A stretch of DNA of 64,000 nucleotides from Melioribacter roseus (lineage in GTDB: Bacteria > Bacteroidota > Ignavibacteria > Ignavibacteriales > Melioribacteraceae), in contig DYLP01000011.1 of NCBI GenBank assembly GCA_020722005.1, forward strand, positions 1 through 64,000, in the 5' to 3' direction. The notes under the pieces are model-generated. The model worked only from the letters and a program-made list of their open reading frames with translations. It was not told where the DNA came from and made no database searches. Below, one piece after another: positions 31,848-41,279 of this stretch (positions within the stretch are counted from its first letter, which is position 1; the number at the start of each line of letters is the position of its first letter). Made by a program: the position numbers and the translations under genes.

Positions 31848-31871
31848 ATCCCGCAGTTTTTGATGCGGGAT
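31848..31871 (-). terminator. Rho-independent terminator downstream of the response regulator gene
   Basis: ATCCCGCA / TGCGGGAT stem, 8 nt loop, T-run on the minus strand. Confidence 0.8.
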
Positions 31872-31879
31872 AAATCAAT

Positions 31880-33022
31880 TTATTTTTCAAAAAACGAGCC
31901 CGTAACCAAATACCAGTCTTTATCTTCGAGGTTTTCAATACCGCTGAATGCACCCTCTGAACCGTTTGCTCTTTTGACTTTATCTTTAAAATTTTCAATA
32001 TATCGATCGATTTCTTCCTGATAAAATGCAACGGCGCTTTTTCCGATTTTGAGTTCTGCAAGTTCAGACTCGAGATTTTCAGCATCGAGCACACAAATCC
32101 AATTTTTTCCGTAAGGAGTTATATCGAGCAGGTCGATATTTTCTCTTAGTTCATTATTGATTGCTTTAACCTGCCCGCTTAAAGGTGATGCAAATTTGAT
32201 TACCCGATTTTTTTGAGTTAGACTAAATAATGTTTGTCCTTTTTTAATATTCATACCGAGGTTTGGAAATTCGACATTATCGATTTTACCGACAATTTTT
32301 TTAGTAAAGTCGTCGATTCCAATTCGAGCTGAACCGTCTTCGGTAATTGCAGCCCAACAGTGATTATCCGAAATAAAAACCCCGCCGGGAATCGAGAATT
32401 CACCCTGCCCGATTTTTTCAGTCTCAGGTAAATGAGAAATATGAACTCGTGGCTTGAGTTGCTTTTTAATTTGCTCCTGTCGTTTGATGAGGCATTTTTT
32501 TGTGAAATCGAGGAGTTCATCTTCTGTAAACGGTTTTTGAACGTAATCCATCGCTCCGTATTTCATACATTCAACGGCTGATTCAACGGTGGCATATCCG
32601 GTTATGATTATTACGTCGATATCGGGTCTTAGGTGTTTTATCGTTTTGGTTACTTCTACGCCGTCCATTTCGGGCATTTTCAGATCGGTAAATACGAAAT
32701 CGTAATGATGACTCTGTACAAGAGTAATGGCTTCGGGTCCAGAATTAACAGTGTCAACCGAGTAGCCATCCAGTACCAGTATTTTCCGAAAACTGTCTAA
32801 AACCACGTCTTCATCATCAACACAAAGAATACGAGCCTTCGGGTTTGGAACTTCAGCTCTTTTTAATGTTTTGACTTCTTTGCCGTAGTCGACCTTAATG
32901 ACTTCAGCAAGCACCGCTTCTCTTTCTTTGCGGAGTTTTGCCTCTTCATATTTTTTGATAAATAATCTGATTATTACATCCACAATTATCAAAATGATTA
33001 AAAGTAAAACAAATAATGACAT
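31880..33022 (-). CDS. Membrane-anchored response regulator (TM + REC) fused to a GcvH-like domain
   Basis: N-terminal TM MSLFVLLLIILIIVDVIIRLFI; REC ILCVDDEDVVLDSFRKIL...FTDLKMPEMDG...QKPF; GcvH-like NHCWAAITEDGSARIGIDDFTKKIVGKIDNVEFPNLGMNIKKGQ...SPLSGQVKAIN. Confidence 0.85.
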   Translation of the reverse strand: MSLFVLLLIILIIVDVIIRLFIKKYEEAKLRKEREAVLAEVIKVDYGKEVKTLKRAEVPNPKARILCVDDEDVVLDSFRKILVLDGYSVDTVNSGPEAITLVQSHHYDFVFTDLKMPEMDGVEVTKTIKHLRPDIDVIIITGYATVESAVECMKYGAMDYVQKPFTEDELLDFTKKCLIKRQEQIKKQLKPRVHISHLPETEKIGQGEFSIPGGVFISDNHCWAAITEDGSARIGIDDFTKKIVGKIDNVEFPNLGMNIKKGQTLFSLTQKNRVIKFASPLSGQVKAINNELRENIDLLDITPYGKNWICVLDAENLESELAELKIGKSAVAFYQEEIDRYIENFKDKVKRANGSEGAFSGIENLEDKDWYLVTGSFFEK

Positions 33023-33046
33023 CTCTATTTCTCCTCTTGTTAAAAA

Positions 33047-33865
33047 TTATCTGTCGGAACTACACTGGATTAAATTTTCCATTTCATCTTTTATGTTCGT
33101 TGGAATCACTTTATAAAACCATCCTTCGAAATACGGGTCTTTTTCGATCAATTCAGGATTTTCAATGAGCTTTTCGTTGCGGTCGATTATTCGACAGCTA
33201 AGCGGCATGATAAAAGAATGGGTTAAACCGTCGTTGTCTGTAATATAAGCCGAGAATGCCGCCTGTGAAATTTTATCGTTTATTTGAAGCAGCTCAATTT
33301 TTCTAACCCCTTCAGTTAGTTTTACAAACAAGTCCGTCACTCCTGTAACAAAACTTCCATAGCTAAATCCTTCGCTGATGATATTAACTTGCAAATCTTG
33401 CTTTATCCACGAATTATACCCGAATCGATAGTACTTAGAAGGACAGGACACATAGAGCAAATTGTTTTGGTCTTGAACTTTTTTACGATTCAGATTGCTG
33501 TAGGTTATGCCTCTTTTGATAATGGCAGAAAGTTCGTCGATTGTAAAAGGTTTGGGAAGAAAATCGAACGCCCCGAGCTTTATCGATTTAACCGCCATCT
33601 CCGGTGTTGTATAACCGGTAATCATTATTACGGGAGATTCATATCCGATAGAGCCGAGCGATTTTAAGATTTCAAAACCGTCTTTGTCGGGCAGCATAAT
33701 ATCGCAGATAACCAGTCTGTATTTATTTTGTTTTATTTTTTGTATTGCAATATCATAAGTCTCAGCAGAATCAGCCGTCAGATTATTGAGTTTACAAATT
33801 TTCATAATCGAGTCTATAATGACCGATTCGTCGTCGATAATCAATATATCGAAATCGTTATTCAT
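33047..33865 (-). CDS. Response regulator (REC) fused to a divergent GcvH-like domain
   Basis: REC ILIIDDESVIIDSI...CDIMLPDKDG...PKPF; C-terminal NEKLIENPELIEKDPYFEGWFYKVIPTN resembles the GcvH segment [24 protein letters not shown]. Start chosen at MNNDFDILIID. Confidence 0.8.
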   Translation of the reverse strand: MNNDFDILIIDDESVIIDSIMKICKLNNLTADSAETYDIAIQKIKQNKYRLVICDIMLPDKDGFEILKSLGSIGYESPVIMITGYTTPEMAVKSIKLGAFDFLPKPFTIDELSAIIKRGITYSNLNRKKVQDQNNLLYVSCPSKYYRFGYNSWIKQDLQVNIISEGFSYGSFVTGVTDLFVKLTEGVRKIELLQINDKISQAAFSAYITDNDGLTHSFIMPLSCRIIDRNEKLIENPELIEKDPYFEGWFYKVIPTNIKDEMENLIQCSSDR

Positions 33866-35750
33866 AATTTTCAGCCGGAAGTTTAATTGAAAAAGTAGTT
33901 CCTTTGCCAGGTTCACTCTTAACTGAAATTGTACCATCGTGATTGTCGATTATTCCCCAAACTACGGATAATCCAAGTCCTGTTCCTTTTTGTCCTTTGG
34001 TAGTAAAGAAGGGTTCGAATATGTGAGTTAAATGTTCCTGCGGAATACCACATCCGTCGTCTGAAATTTCAATCTCGACAAATTTTCTGACTCCGGAATT
34101 GTCAATTCTTTCCCACCTCTGCCAGTCGTCGTTAAATGAAGCACACATTTCTACATAGCCTTTGCCAGGTACTTCGAATTTGAAGACGGGTCCGCCACAA
34201 ACCGGACACTTTAGATTCCGGTCAATCAACGATATGTCGCATACCGGACAGTGAATACTTATGCGAGAATTTTTTTCAATAGGTATTCCGAAGTAATGTT
34301 GTGCTCTGCCGTAAATCGGGTCGATGAATACGTTCCCTTCGTTTTCGCCCGATTTTATTTTTACTCGAATGGAAGACATTCCGGCTATTTTATTTTCGTT
34401 GTCGATCAAATTGTGATTCTTTGGACAAAGTGCCGCTTTGATATGCGTATATCCTTTAGGAGGCAACGAAAGTTGTTTTGTCTTGATTACAATTTCTCCT
34501 CCTTTTTTGCCGATTGCGTCGATTGCATTTAAAATAAGGTTTAACAGTACCTGCTGAGTTTGATTCTGATCGGCTGCAATTTGCGGTAAATTATTGTCGA
34601 ATATTTTTGTCAGTTTTATATTATTGAGAGACAGCTGGTTATGTACGACCGATTCGGTCCTTTTGATAATTTCGTTGATATTAATTAGATTTTTTTTAGG
34701 TGACGATTGTCTGGAAAAATCGAGAAGGCTTCTTACGATATCTCGGCAGCGGATAGTTTCCCTAACAATTACCTGTAGGTCTTCCTGCAATTCTGGATTG
34801 TCCTTAGCTCGTTTCATTAAATAGCTGCTGTATGTTAGTACTCCTGTTAAAGGATTGTTTATTTCATGTGCCACGCCGGCAGCCAGCTTGCCCAGAGAAG
34901 CCATTTTATCCGATTGGAATAATTGCTGTTGAGTTTCGTAAAGTTTTTTTGTCATGTTATTGAAGGATTTTGCAAGGTATCCCAATTCATCTTTACCTAT
35001 CTCTTTAATTTCATAAGTTAAATTTCCGGCGGCAATCTGATTGGTTGCTTTAACTAATTCTTTAACAGGATGGTCGACCCATCTTTTGACAAAAATGCTT
35101 ATGATTATCCCAATTGAAAGAATCGATACGATTGTAAAAATCAATTCCTGTATCTCGTTTTGTTTAATAGTTTCGTCGATTTCTTCGAGAGATATTGTAA
35201 TATCGAGGACACCCAGAACCGAGGCATTCTTGGGGTGTGCATGGCATTCGGCTTCGTAACACGATTTCTCATTGAAAATTGGATTTATTATTCCCATAAT
35301 TCTCGGACTCTTGTCGCCGAGTTTGAAAATTCGCGTTCTCTGTTTTATCGGAAGACGTTCAAGCGGCTTATTCTCGGCATGGCAGGCGTAACAACTTTCG
35401 GCTTTTTTATCGAGCATTTTGCCGAGGTCTTTCGAATTGCTTGAATAAATTATTCTGCCTTCTTTATTGTAAATTCTGATATTGTCGATCGTTTTGTCCT
35501 GCCCGATAGTCTTTACAATTTCGTCTACATATTCTCTTTGATTGAGCAACATTCCGTAACGTGTGCTGTTTTTAATAGTTTCACTGAGCTGATTGGCATG
35601 ACGTTCAACCTCGGCAAGGAGGCAATTAGTTTGATAATTAATTTTGATATAGGCATAAATTCCTATTATCGAAACGACAGTAAGACTAACAATCAGAATT
35701 AATTTCAATCCGATCTTTCTGAAAAACTGAATTTCATTAAGTCCGTTCAT
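33858..35750 (-). CDS. Sensor histidine kinase with periplasmic heme-c-motif sensor domain, HAMP, HisKA and an interrupted HATPase
   Basis: ESCYACHAENK and CYEAECHAHP in the extracytoplasmic region; HAMP; GVAHEINNPLTGVLTY H-box; NLILNAIDAI N-box; DDGCGIP; KGTGLGLSVV. Confidence 0.93.
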   Translation of the reverse strand: MNGLNEIQFFRKIGLKLILIVSLTVVSIIGIYAYIKINYQTNCLLAEVERHANQLSETIKNSTRYGMLLNQREYVDEIVKTIGQDKTIDNIRIYNKEGRIIYSSNSKDLGKMLDKKAESCYACHAENKPLERLPIKQRTRIFKLGDKSPRIMGIINPIFNEKSCYEAECHAHPKNASVLGVLDITISLEEIDETIKQNEIQELIFTIVSILSIGIIISIFVKRWVDHPVKELVKATNQIAAGNLTYEIKEIGKDELGYLAKSFNNMTKKLYETQQQLFQSDKMASLGKLAAGVAHEINNPLTGVLTYSSYLMKRAKDNPELQEDLQVIVRETIRCRDIVRSLLDFSRQSSPKKNLININEIIKRTESVVHNQLSLNNIKLTKIFDNNLPQIAADQNQTQQVLLNLILNAIDAIGKKGGEIVIKTKQLSLPPKGYTHIKAALCPKNHNLIDNENKIAGMSSIRVKIKSGENEGNVFIDPIYGRAQHYFGIPIEKNSRISIHCPVCDISLIDRNLKCPVCGGPVFKFEVPGKGYVEMCASFNDDWQRWERIDNSGVRKFVEIEISDDGCGIPQEHLTHIFEPFFTTKGQKGTGLGLSVVWGIIDNHDGTISVKSEPGKGTTFSIKLPAENYE

Positions 35751-36841
35751 CGTTTAACTACCTTTCCGGGTTTATTTTGCGGATACGATTTATCGTCGTG
35801 ACAATTATTACAGCTCCTTTCCTGATAAGTCGGCTCGGTATGGCAATTTTCACATTCGAATTCAACGTGAGTTTCGTCGAGAATTAATCCGGTTACCTTG
35901 TGATCGAAATTATCTGTAGTCCAGATGCCGTGACAGTTTTTACATTCTTTTTTGAGTCCTGTATATTTACCTTTGGTTACGTGGCATCTGGAACATTTTA
36001 ATTCGGAATGGAATTTAGAAATATCGAATCCGGTGCGTTGTTTATGATTGAACACCGGTTTTTCGACATTCGAATGACATAAGTTGCAAGATTTTTTATC
36101 CTCCGTGTCGTGGCATTTATTGCACTTCGAATGAAGTATTGCTGGAGATTGTTTAAGCGCAGATTTATTCGTTGCATGGCATTTTACACAGCTCTCGTTT
36201 TTATGGCAGTCGCTACACTCGAATCCAAAAATTTTATTGTGTTCTTCGTGATAAAATGTTACCAGTTTGCCGCCGGTAAAATTTGTATTATATACTTTCT
36301 TTATCGGTGCCTTAATTTCAGGATGTATTGATTTTTTGTTAATTGATTTAAGTGTCAAATCTTCTTGCATGCCGGCGGGTTTATGGCAGCTTATACATTC
36401 AATTTCGCCGCTCCATTCTCGATGGCATGAAATACAAAGACGATGGTATGCGGCTTTGAGGTCGGGTTTGCTGATATCGATTCGCTTACGTTGAGGGCTG
36501 TGACATTTTGAGCAACTAATTATATTCCCAGGCGGATTGTAATGATGGCAAATTCTGCAGTCGCCTGACATAATCGACATATCCGAATGTGCATAATGGT
36601 CGAATATCGACGGTCCATACAAATTAGTTTCTTTTATCCTGTCGATTTTAATTATTCGTGGCGCTTCCTCCGGTTTTTGATTTATTCGAATTAACTCTTC
36701 TCTTGGACACTCTCCTAAGCACGGATTCTCCTTCGTTGGAATATCGCATGAATGGCACGTTTTACATTCTAAGTTTAATTTAGAATGTTGTGCATACAGA
36801 ATTAGAGGCGTCAGCAATAAAACTAATATTATTTTTTTCAT
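35747..36841 (-). CDS. Multiheme c-type cytochrome, 13 CxxCH (Hmc/Cbc-like)
   Basis: Signal peptide and 13 counted CxxCH motifs; adjacent to NrfD and ferredoxin genes. Confidence 0.93.
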   Translation of the reverse strand: MKKIILVLLLTPLILYAQHSKLNLECKTCHSCDIPTKENPCLGECPREELIRINQKPEEAPRIIKIDRIKETNLYGPSIFDHYAHSDMSIMSGDCRICHHYNPPGNIISCSKCHSPQRKRIDISKPDLKAAYHRLCISCHREWSGEIECISCHKPAGMQEDLTLKSINKKSIHPEIKAPIKKVYNTNFTGGKLVTFYHEEHNKIFGFECSDCHKNESCVKCHATNKSALKQSPAILHSKCNKCHDTEDKKSCNLCHSNVEKPVFNHKQRTGFDISKFHSELKCSRCHVTKGKYTGLKKECKNCHGIWTTDNFDHKVTGLILDETHVEFECENCHTEPTYQERSCNNCHDDKSYPQNKPGKVVKR

Positions 36842-38076
36842 TATTTACCTCTGATAAAAAATTTAGTTTTAGAAGTCAAAGGCTGCGGTACAGAGACAAT
36901 CGGGAATATCATAACAAAAGTACGGAACAGAAGTATTTCAAGTGCTACAAAACCGAGAGTTACAAGTATCTCTCCGATTGAGGGGAAGTATGGTGTGAAT
37001 TTATACGGTGGATTGTAGGCTATTATAAAATTATTTATTCTGTTCAAGAGTACACCAAGTATAACAAGAGCCGAGCCAATAAAAAGTCCTGCACGGGTTT
37101 TGGTAAGTTTGGGTGAAATAAATATTCTTAGCGGAACTATAATGCCAAAGATAATTTCGATTAGGAAAAGAATACTTGCGGTGTTTAGTTCATTCAGATA
37201 AACAAAAGTTTGGCGAATTACCATGTCTCCGAGTTTAAATGCCAGATAAATGCCCAATAAAGGAGCAATCATAGTACCGAGATTTGAAAGGACTTTCATC
37301 TCAGGTTTTAGTCCGAAAGATTTGGAAGTAATCAGAGACTCGAAAATTACCATTGGAAAACCAACCGAGATTGCCGAGAGGAGAAAGAGAAGAGGTAGTA
37401 TTGGAGTTTGCCAGAGGGGGTGCATTTTCGGACCGGCAATTACCATTAATGTGCCGAGTGACGATTGATGCAAACACGAAAGAACCACTCCTGCAATTAT
37501 AAATATGAACATAGTTTTGTCGAGAGTTTTATCGAGTATTCTTAGCAGAGAATCGACTGGTTTGTTTAATACAGAAAGGAAACCCGGCAAACTTACTCTG
37601 CCGATAAATCTTTCGGTAACTATCGGTATAAATTCAATATAGAGAACTGTCAAATATGCCATAACGCACATACCGACTTCGAATAATACGGAGTTTCCGT
37701 TCCACATAATGAGAGGATGCCATATATAATACCAGCGACCGAGATCCATAGCAACGCTGAGCGCCACAAAAGTATATCCCAGCAAGGCAGTAAGCAGAGC
37801 GGGTCGAACAATGGCGTGATATTCCTCTTTGTGCATTATATGACCCAAAGCGGCAGTAGTAAATCCACCTGCAGCCAGTGCAACTCCGGCTGCAACGTCA
37901 ATTCCAATCCAGATTCCCCACGGATACTGATTACTTAAATTGGTCACAGCTCCAAGCCCGAAGAATAATCTTGCCAGTAAAAACAAAATTCCTATTGTGG
38001 CAAATACAAAAATGACAATTACTCCGGGAGTAAAATATTTAGTCTTAAGCGGAGTCGGTTTCATAAAATCTTCCAT
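36841..38076 (-). CDS. NrfD/PsrC-family membrane subunit (quinone-interacting)
   Basis: Polytopic; NQYPWGIWIGIDVAAGVALAAGGFTTAALGHIM, MDLGRWYYIWHPLIMWNGNSVLFEVGMCVMAYLTVLYIEF. Confidence 0.92.
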   Translation of the reverse strand: MEDFMKPTPLKTKYFTPGVIVIFVFATIGILFLLARLFFGLGAVTNLSNQYPWGIWIGIDVAAGVALAAGGFTTAALGHIMHKEEYHAIVRPALLTALLGYTFVALSVAMDLGRWYYIWHPLIMWNGNSVLFEVGMCVMAYLTVLYIEFIPIVTERFIGRVSLPGFLSVLNKPVDSLLRILDKTLDKTMFIFIIAGVVLSCLHQSSLGTLMVIAGPKMHPLWQTPILPLLFLLSAISVGFPMVIFESLITSKSFGLKPEMKVLSNLGTMIAPLLGIYLAFKLGDMVIRQTFVYLNELNTASILFLIEIIFGIIVPLRIFISPKLTKTRAGLFIGSALVILGVLLNRINNFIIAYNPPYKFTPYFPSIGEILVTLGFVALEILLFRTFVMIFPIVSVPQPLTSKTKFFIRGK

Positions 38077-38978
38077 TATTCTTCCCCCTCTTCTGATTTT
38101 TTACGATTTTTATTTATCCACATTACGCCACCAAGTAAAGCATAGAGCGCAATTGGAGGCAGAAAATAGGCGAATACCCCGTGTTGAATTGCTTCTGTAA
38201 CGCCTGGTGCGGGACTGTTCCCCAGTTTAGGAAATTGTAAATCCTCAAATTTTCTGCTTGCAAGATAAAGCCAGGCTGTGCCTCCTACTTCTGTTTCACC
38301 GTAAATATGATTAATGTATCTGTCGGGATAAAGTTCGATTTTACGCCGCGCAATGTCAATCAAATCTTTTCGTCTGCCGTAGGTGAGTGCTTCCATTGGA
38401 CAAATTTCGACACAAGCGGGGAGTTTTCCTTCTTTAGTTCGACTGAAACAAAAGTCGCATTTTTTTATTTCGGGTTGAATTGCTTTATGAAATTCAAAAG
38501 ACGGAATTTGGAATGGGCAGGCAACCATGCAATATCGGCAGCCGATGCATTTACTCGAGTCCCAGATTACGCTCCCGTTTTCCTCTTTCGAAAAGGCGCC
38601 AACAATACATGCCGATACGCAAGCGGGATGGTCGCAATGCATACATTGTACTTTTACGTCGATTGGGAATTCGGGATAGTCATCGAATTCATATTCATTT
38701 ACAACGGTCAAAGAAGTATGATCGGGCCGACGCATTTTTTTCATGACTTCTCTATTGTCGTAAGATTCAAGTGGAGTAGTAGGCATATTGTGAGCTGTTT
38801 TGCAAGCCCATTCACATTTCCGGCATCCTACACATACAGTTGTATCAACCAGTACACCCATCCTGTCTTCAGATAAAATGTTTTTAGGAGCAGCATCCGT
38901 CTTTTTAGGTAGTCCTGCAATTACAGAACCTGCGACAGCTGCCGTTTTAATGAAGTTTCTTCTTGTTTGCTTCGACAT
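38076..38978 (-). CDS. TAT-exported 4Fe-4S ferredoxin subunit with C-terminal TM anchor (HybA/HmcB-like)
   Basis: TAT signal QTRRNFIKTAAVAGSVIAG; CVGCRKCEWAC, CMHCDHPACVSAC, CIGCRYCMVAC; C-terminal TM helix. Confidence 0.93.
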   Translation of the reverse strand: MSKQTRRNFIKTAAVAGSVIAGLPKKTDAAPKNILSEDRMGVLVDTTVCVGCRKCEWACKTAHNMPTTPLESYDNREVMKKMRRPDHTSLTVVNEYEFDDYPEFPIDVKVQCMHCDHPACVSACIVGAFSKEENGSVIWDSSKCIGCRYCMVACPFQIPSFEFHKAIQPEIKKCDFCFSRTKEGKLPACVEICPMEALTYGRRKDLIDIARRKIELYPDRYINHIYGETEVGGTAWLYLASRKFEDLQFPKLGNSPAPGVTEAIQHGVFAYFLPPIALYALLGGVMWINKNRKKSEEGEE

Positions 38979-39229
38979 TTTTCCTCCTTTTGAGTCAAAG
39001 CCGTATGGAACGACTTCTAAAATTACTAAATGGAGTTTATTATCTTATTCTAAATTAGATTTTTAATAAAAATAAGTCAATAAAAAAATAATATTAAGGA
39101 TATTATTGTATCTTTATTCTCTTTGATTAACTGGAAAATAACTTGTTTTTTGAACAATTCTGTTAAAATATCTTTTTTTAGCCCTGAATTTTTTTTAGAT
39201 TCGCATTCAATAATTTACCGGTCAAAGAA

Positions 39230-41278
39230 ATGCCTGCAAAAATAAAATATGATCTTAATGAAATCAGAGAGAAAATCAACAAGATTGACGAAAATATTAT
39301 TACTTTGCTTGCTGAAAGGAGGCAGCTGAGTAAGGATGTAATTCTTGCCAAAGAAAATAACAAAGCACCAATCAGGGACCAAAAGAGAGAGGAAGAACTT
39401 TTAAAAAGACTCGTCAAGCTGGGTAAAAAAGCCGGGCTCGACGCTAATTACGTGACAAAAGTTTATTACGAAATAATAGAAGATTCTGTACGGCTGCAGC
39501 AATCTTATATCCAAAAACTCCTAAATAAAGAAGAGGGCAAAAAGAAACAGATAACAATTTCAATTCAAGGAATCGAAGGTTCATACAGCTATTTAGCAAC
39601 CCATAAATATTTCGCAGGCAGTGGATATAAACTTAACTTTTTGTTTAAACGCAGGTTCGACGAAGTAATTGAAGCAGCAGAAAAAGGGGAAGCCGATTTT
39701 GCCGTGCTTCCGATTGAGAACACAACATCTGGCGGTATTAACGAAGTCTACGACCTTCTGCTCCACACAACACTTTCGATAGTTGGTGAAGAAAAATTTC
39801 AGGTCAAGCATTGTTTCGTTGTACTGGAAGACGTTCCGCTACAGAAAATAAAAAAAGTTTATGCACATTATCAGGCTGTAACGCAATGCAGCAAATTCCT
39901 CGAACAAATTCCTAATGCTGCTCTGGAATATTTTGACGATACAGCAATGTCGGTACAAAAAATTAAAGAAGAAGGAAATATATATCACGCTGCCATCGCA
40001 AGCGAAGAAGCTGCCCGATATTTCAAGCTGAAAATCTTGAGAAAAGATATTGCCAATCAACCCGGGAATTATACAAGATTTTTGGTCGCTTCTCGAAAAC
40101 CTCTTATGGTTGACGAAAGAATACCGTGCAAAACTTCAATTGTGATGGCTACGTCGCATTCTCCCGGTTCGCTCGTCGACGCTCTGAACGTATTTAGAAA
40201 ATATAATATCAATTTGACAAAACTCGAGTCCCGTCCCATTATTGGTAACCCGTGGGAAGAAATGTTCTATCTCGATTTCGAAGGAAATACGGCTAATGAA
40301 ACCGTTCAGAAAGTACTTGACGGATTGGGGCAATACACACGGTTTATGAAAATATTGGGCACTTATCCTTCCCAGGAGCTACAAAAAACACAACTTAATT
40401 TTGCCTTTGTTGACAAAGATGAAATAAAGGAGACTGGTGTCACTCCATCTGAAAAAAAGAGTGCTCCGGTTATAAAAAAATCTTCTAGAAGTTATCGCTT
40501 TGCAAGCCGTGAATACAAAAATGAAGATACTATTATAAAAGTAAAAGATGTTGTAATCGGTGGTGATAATTTTGTTGTGATTGCCGGTCCCTGCTCGGTC
40601 GAGGGCGAAGAGATGATAATGAAATGTGCACTCGAAGTAAAAGAATACGGGGGCAATATTTTACGCGGTGGATGTTTCAAACCTCGTACTTCACCCTACA
40701 GTTTTCAGGGGCTCGGATACGAAGGACTGAAACTTCTTGAAGAAGCGGGTAAATATTATGGACTTCCGATTATTACGGAAGTAATGGACACCGAACAGGT
40801 AGAAGAAGTTGCTAAACGTTCTGATATACTTCAAATTGGCGCCAGGAATATGCAGAACTTTGCCCTGCTAAAAGAAGTGGGCAAAACTCATAAACCGATT
40901 ATGCTCAAAAGGGGATTGAGCGCTTCAATCGACGAATGGCTCAATGCGGCAGAATATATTCTTTCGCAGGGAAACAGACAGGTAATTTTATGCGAACGCG
41001 GTATAAGAACTTTTGAAACCGCTACCCGCAATACTCTTGATTTAAGTGCTATTCCAGTTTTGAAGGAATTGACGCATTTACCTGTTATAGTCGATCCGTC
41101 GCATGCAATAGGTGAAAGAAATAAAGTCATCCCTTTAGCCAAAGCTGCCAAAGTTGTGGGAGCGCACGGCATTATGGTCGAATTTCATCCGGATCCGCCG
41201 AATGCTTTGAGCGACCCCGATCAGGCGCTCTATTTCGAACAGTTCGAATTGCTTATGAAAGAGCTTTATAAACTTTGA
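39230..41278 (+). CDS. Fusion: chorismate mutase - prephenate dehydratase (ACT) - DAHP synthase
   Basis: [118 protein letters not shown]. Confidence 0.93.
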   Translation: MPAKIKYDLNEIREKINKIDENIITLLAERRQLSKDVILAKENNKAPIRDQKREEELLKRLVKLGKKAGLDANYVTKVYYEIIEDSVRLQQSYIQKLLNKEEGKKKQITISIQGIEGSYSYLATHKYFAGSGYKLNFLFKRRFDEVIEAAEKGEADFAVLPIENTTSGGINEVYDLLLHTTLSIVGEEKFQVKHCFVVLEDVPLQKIKKVYAHYQAVTQCSKFLEQIPNAALEYFDDTAMSVQKIKEEGNIYHAAIASEEAARYFKLKILRKDIANQPGNYTRFLVASRKPLMVDERIPCKTSIVMATSHSPGSLVDALNVFRKYNINLTKLESRPIIGNPWEEMFYLDFEGNTANETVQKVLDGLGQYTRFMKILGTYPSQELQKTQLNFAFVDKDEIKETGVTPSEKKSAPVIKKSSRSYRFASREYKNEDTIIKVKDVVIGGDNFVVIAGPCSVEGEEMIMKCALEVKEYGGNILRGGCFKPRTSPYSFQGLGYEGLKLLEEAGKYYGLPIITEVMDTEQVEEVAKRSDILQIGARNMQNFALLKEVGKTHKPIMLKRGLSASIDEWLNAAEYILSQGNRQVILCERGIRTFETATRNTLDLSAIPVLKELTHLPVIVDPSHAIGERNKVIPLAKAAKVVGAHGIMVEFHPDPPNALSDPDQALYFEQFELLMKELYKL

Positions 41279-41279
41279 T

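Noticed and set aside
31825-32094. ORF 31825-32094 minus as a separate gene
   Set aside because: It is an out-of-frame reading of the response regulator gene and runs through the terminator hairpin.
34011-34021. GGGTTCGAAT tRNA T-arm-like string
   Set aside because: Lies inside the histidine kinase coding sequence (FEPFF region) with no cloverleaf.
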